Of a stretch of 46,199 bases of DNA, positions 44,010-46,199 are shown piece by piece (position 1 is the stretch's first letter; every line of letters begins with the position of its first letter). Position numbers and translations under genes: made by a program. Source of the DNA: a virus; the IMG/VR virus record IMGVR_UViG_3300017763_000033, positions 1-46,199 of that record; one strand, written 5' to 3'. The notes under the pieces were generated by a model. It did no database searches, was not told the origin of the DNA, and saw only the letters and a program-made list of their open reading frames with translations.

Positions 44010-45389
44010 ATGCAAATGCCTAACTCAGAGGTTCTGCAGGAAAAGTGGGCACCCATTCTCGACTATGAGGGAATGGATCCAATTAAGGATTCCCACCGCA
44101 GAGCTGTTACCGCTGTTCTCCTAGAGAACCAAGAAGCAACACTTCGTGAGGAGCGTGAGTTCCTTTCCGAAGGTCCTACCAACGCTGTTGGTAATGGTGG
44201 ATACACCTCCGCCGGCGGACAGAATGTTGCTGGTTTCGACCCCGTTCTGATCTCCTTGATCAGACGCGCAATGCCTAACTTGGTCGCATATGACCTCGCA
44301 GGTGTTCAACCAATGTCCGGTCCTACTGGACTCATTTTCGCAATGCGTTCCAAGTATTCCACTCAAGGTGGATCGGAAGCATTGTTCGACGAAGCAGATA
44401 CCGCATTCGCAGGTCAGTCTGCTGCTGCTGGTGCGCTCACTAACGGCATGTCTGGCGCTGCTGTTGGTATGGGTACCGACGCACAAGCAGGCAACAATCC
44501 TGGTCTCCTTAACCCTGAGTCTGGTCAAACTGGAACCACCTACAACGTAGGTCAGGGTATGCGTACCGACGACGCCGAAAATTTAGGCGACGGTTCAGGT
44601 GCATTCAACGAAATGGCATTCTCGATCGAGAAGGTCACCGTTACTGCTAAGAGCCGTGCTCTGAAAGCAGAATACTCCTTAGAACTCGCGCAAGACCTCA
44701 AGGCAATCCACGGTCTGAATGCTGAAGCCGAACTGGCTAACATTCTCTCCACCGAAATCCTTGCAGAGATCAACCGCGAAGTCATCAGAACCATCTATAA
44801 CGTTGCTGAGTCTGGTGCTCAAGCAAACGTTGCTTCTGCTGGTACTTTCGACCTCGACGTTGATTCCAACGGACGTTGGAGTGTTGAGAAGTTCAAAGGA
44901 CTGATTTTCCAAATCGAGCGCGATGCTAACGCAATCGCACAAAGAACTCGTCGTGGAAAGGGCAACATGATCCTCTGCTCCGCAGACGTTGCTTCTGCTC
45001 TGACCATGGCAGGCGTACTCGACTACACCCCCGCACTCAACGCTGGTCTTAACGTTGATGACAGTGGCAACACCTTCGCTGGTGTTCTTGCTGGTAAGTA
45101 TCGTGTCTACATCGATCCTTACGCCGCAAACAGTGCAGCTGCTCAGTACTACGTTGCTGGTTACAAGGGTGCATCCCCATATGACGCAGGTCTATTCTAC
45201 TGCCCATATGTTCCTCTCCAGATGGTTCGTGCCGTTGGACAGGACACCTTCCAACCCAAGATTGGCTTCAAGACCCGCTACGGTATTGTTGCTAACCCAT
45301 TCGCAGAAGGCACCAACGTTGGCGCAGGCGCTCTTACCAAGAACGCTAACCGCTACTACAGACGTGTCCGCGTTAACAACCTCATGTGA
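44010..45389 (+). CDS. 23: Major capsid protein gp23
   Basis: The 459-residue HK97-fold precursor is recognisable by its propeptide (MPNSEVLQEKWAPILDYEG), then a likely gp21 cleavage at FLSE-GPTN (after Glu54). The mature core follows: FDPVLISLIRRAMPNLVAYD, GVQPMSGPTGLIFAMRSKYS, AKSRALKAEYSLELAQDLKA, LAGKYRVYIDPYA and FKTRYGIVANPFAEG. T4 gp23 has 521 residues, the difference being mainly in the insertion domain. The gene is richer in G+C and C-ending codons than its neighbours (32 of 60 at 44941-45000), fitting very high expression. There is no clear Shine-Dalgarno, only T6 then A7 up to the ATG; a second in-frame ATG lies at 44016. A terminator follows. Confidence 0.97.
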   Translation: MQMPNSEVLQEKWAPILDYEGMDPIKDSHRRAVTAVLLENQEATLREEREFLSEGPTNAVGNGGYTSAGGQNVAGFDPVLISLIRRAMPNLVAYDLAGVQPMSGPTGLIFAMRSKYSTQGGSEALFDEADTAFAGQSAAAGALTNGMSGAAVGMGTDAQAGNNPGLLNPESGQTGTTYNVGQGMRTDDAENLGDGSGAFNEMAFSIEKVTVTAKSRALKAEYSLELAQDLKAIHGLNAEAELANILSTEILAEINREVIRTIYNVAESGAQANVASAGTFDLDVDSNGRWSVEKFKGLIFQIERDANAIAQRTRRGKGNMILCSADVASALTMAGVLDYTPALNAGLNVDDSGNTFAGVLAGKYRVYIDPYAANSAAAQYYVAGYKGASPYDAGLFYCPYVPLQMVRAVGQDTFQPKIGFKTRYGIVANPFAEGTNVGAGALTKNANRYYRRVRVNNLM

Positions 45390-45410
45390 TCCATCGGATA
45401 CACATTTTAC

Positions 45411-45438
45411 AGAGGGTCCTTCGGGACCCTCTTTTTTT
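45411..45438 (+). terminator. Rho-independent terminator after gene 23
   Basis: AGAGGGTCC (45411-45419) pairs perfectly with GGACCCTCT (45424-45432) around a TTCG tetraloop and runs into a T-tract ending at 45438. The nine-pair stem with a stable tetraloop is the strongest terminator in the window. It should stop the abundant capsid transcript. Confidence 0.95.
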
Positions 45439-45439
45439 A

Positions 45440-45447
45440 TCTAAATA
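45440..45447 (+). promoter_or_regulatory. Candidate late promoter before the gp3-like gene
   Basis: TCTAAATA, one mismatch from TATAAATA, lies two bases after the terminator T-tract and 15 bases before the ATG at 45463. A new start is expected here because the terminator would otherwise cut off the gp3-like and uvsY genes. Confidence 0.5.
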
Positions 45448-45462
45448 CAAATAAAATTACTG

Positions 45463-46008
45463 ATGTCCAATTGTAGTTGGCCAAACCAAATTAGCAATAG
45501 AAACTTTCTTTCTGGGATAGGTTTCAAGTTCAATCTTGGAAAATATCCTAAAGTAGATTTTTTCTGTAATAGTGCTAGAATACCAGAAATTACATTATCA
45601 ACTCAAATACAACCAACTTACTTAAAAGATATTGATGTACCTGGAGAAAAGATTACATATGGTGATCTGACACTTCAGTTTTTGGTTGATGAGAATATGG
45701 AAAATTATAAAATAATCTATGATTGGATTGTTGGTCTTGGTTTTCCAGAAACCACACAGCAATTTAAAGATTTAATTTCAAATAAAGACGATGTAACCCA
45801 AGGTCCAGATTTAATGGAACAGTTTGCTGATGGGACACTTCGTATTCTTAATAGCAACTTTAATGAGGTCGCTAGAGTAAAATTCTTGGATATGTTTCCA
45901 GTATCACTCAGTTCTCTTGATTTTGATGCAACATCAACTGATGTGAACTACTTTACAGCACAGGCAACTTTCAAGTATACTGTATATCAACTGACTTCTT
46001 CTGTTTAA
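45463..46008 (+). CDS. 3: Tail completion / sheath stabiliser, gp3-like
   Basis: The 181-residue protein has a tail-tube-like fold pattern: strands PEITLSTQIQPTYLKDIDVP, GDLTLQFLVDENMENY and the helix IIYDWIVGLGFPETTQQF. Gene order 23-3-uvsY is usual in T4-like cyanophages, and the size is near T4 gp3 (176). gp3 ends the tail tube during assembly and stabilises the sheath, so a tube-like fold is sensible. A baseplate tube-initiator (gp54/gp48-like) reading is less likely because of size and position. The stop overlaps the uvsY start as TAATG. Confidence 0.7.
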   Translation: MSNCSWPNQISNRNFLSGIGFKFNLGKYPKVDFFCNSARIPEITLSTQIQPTYLKDIDVPGEKITYGDLTLQFLVDENMENYKIIYDWIVGLGFPETTQQFKDLISNKDDVTQGPDLMEQFADGTLRILNSNFNEVARVKFLDMFPVSLSSLDFDATSTDVNYFTAQATFKYTVYQLTSSV

Positions 46009-46199
46009 TGGATCTTGAAAAAATTCAGGAAATGTGGCAAAAAGATGCTGTCATAGATCCCGATAACCTACATGAGGAATCTTTAAAGATTCCACAACTT
46101 CATTCAAAGTATTATACAGTATACAATACTATAACATTACTGAGAGAGAAAGCAAGAGGGCAATATAACAAAGTAAAACTTGAACGTCATAACTTTTAC
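46008..46199 (+). CDS. uvsY: Recombination mediator UvsY (partial, N-terminal)
   Basis: The first 64 residues are present and the frame runs off the end of the window; T4 UvsY has 137. The start MDLEKIQEMWQKDAVIDPDN and the helix IPQLHSKYYTVYNTITLLRE match the UvsY N-terminal pattern. UvsY loads the UvsX recombinase onto gp32-coated single-stranded DNA for recombination-dependent replication and repair. It is coupled by TAATG to the gp3-like gene and marks the border from structural genes to the recombination module. Confidence 0.88.
   Translation, partial: MDLEKIQEMWQKDAVIDPDNLHEESLKIPQLHSKYYTVYNTITLLREKARGQYNKVKLERHNFY

Noticed and set aside
44121-44528. Minus-strand ORF of 135 residues opposite gene 23
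   Set aside because: It lies wholly within the capsid gene, and the composition follows from the strong codon bias of gp23.

Overview
The window is a stretch of a T4-like cyanophage genome (a marine Synechococcus or Prochlorococcus myovirus). Every confident gene is on the + strand. Gene order and protein signatures give the late structural module: baseplate wedge genes 25, 6, 7-like and 8, large fibre/baseplate proteins, neck genes 13-14-15, terminase genes 16 and 17, sheath and tube genes 18 and 19, portal gene 20, prohead genes 67-like, 68-position, 21 and 22, the capsid gene 23, a gene-3-like tail completion gene, and the start of uvsY. Most of the sequence is AT-rich. Late promoters of the T4 type (TATAAATA) recur in front of several gene groups, and genes are packed with gaps of a few bases or with TAATG stop/start overlaps.

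Region by region: 1-366 holds the end of a GC-rich winged-helix-like gene and a GC-rich, hairpin-bearing gap. 367-2594 holds six small or accessory genes: an AbrB-like protein, a GT-A glycosyltransferase behind a sigma70-like promoter, and four conserved-looking unknowns, three of them under 55 residues. 2631-26780 is the baseplate/fibre block. It is dominated by a 4240-residue gp7-like protein and a 2503-residue DUF4815-type protein, which together fill over 40 percent of the window. 26782-29327 holds small coiled-coil proteins and a fibre-like protein. 29329-32500 encodes the neck and tail terminator. 32506-37029 encodes packaging, with a 738-residue cysteine-module protein inserted between the two terminase subunits and a small zinc-ribbon protein after the large subunit. 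37110-41636 encodes sheath, tube and portal. 41664-45389 encodes prohead assembly and the capsid, and closes with a strong Rho-independent terminator. 45463 to the end begins the next unit (gp3-like, then uvsY).

The genes work together in virion assembly. The gp20 portal nucleates a prohead built on gp67/gp22 scaffold and gp23. gp21 protease matures it, with a likely cleavage site visible in gp23 after Glu54. gp16/gp17 fill it with DNA, and gp13/14/15 join it to a tail of gp18/gp19 on a baseplate of gp25/6/7/8.

The most notable departures from T4 are: the giant gp7-like protein, which carries the gp7 C-terminal helical signature at its N-terminus and a YHYH-type domain inside; a Gly-x-Gly-Tyr beta repeat shared by the gp7-like protein, gp8, gp14 and the DUF4815 protein; the cysteine-module protein between gp16 and gp17; and a tandem-repeat protein in the gene 68 position. 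Family assignments come from recognised motifs and gene order; no database search was run.
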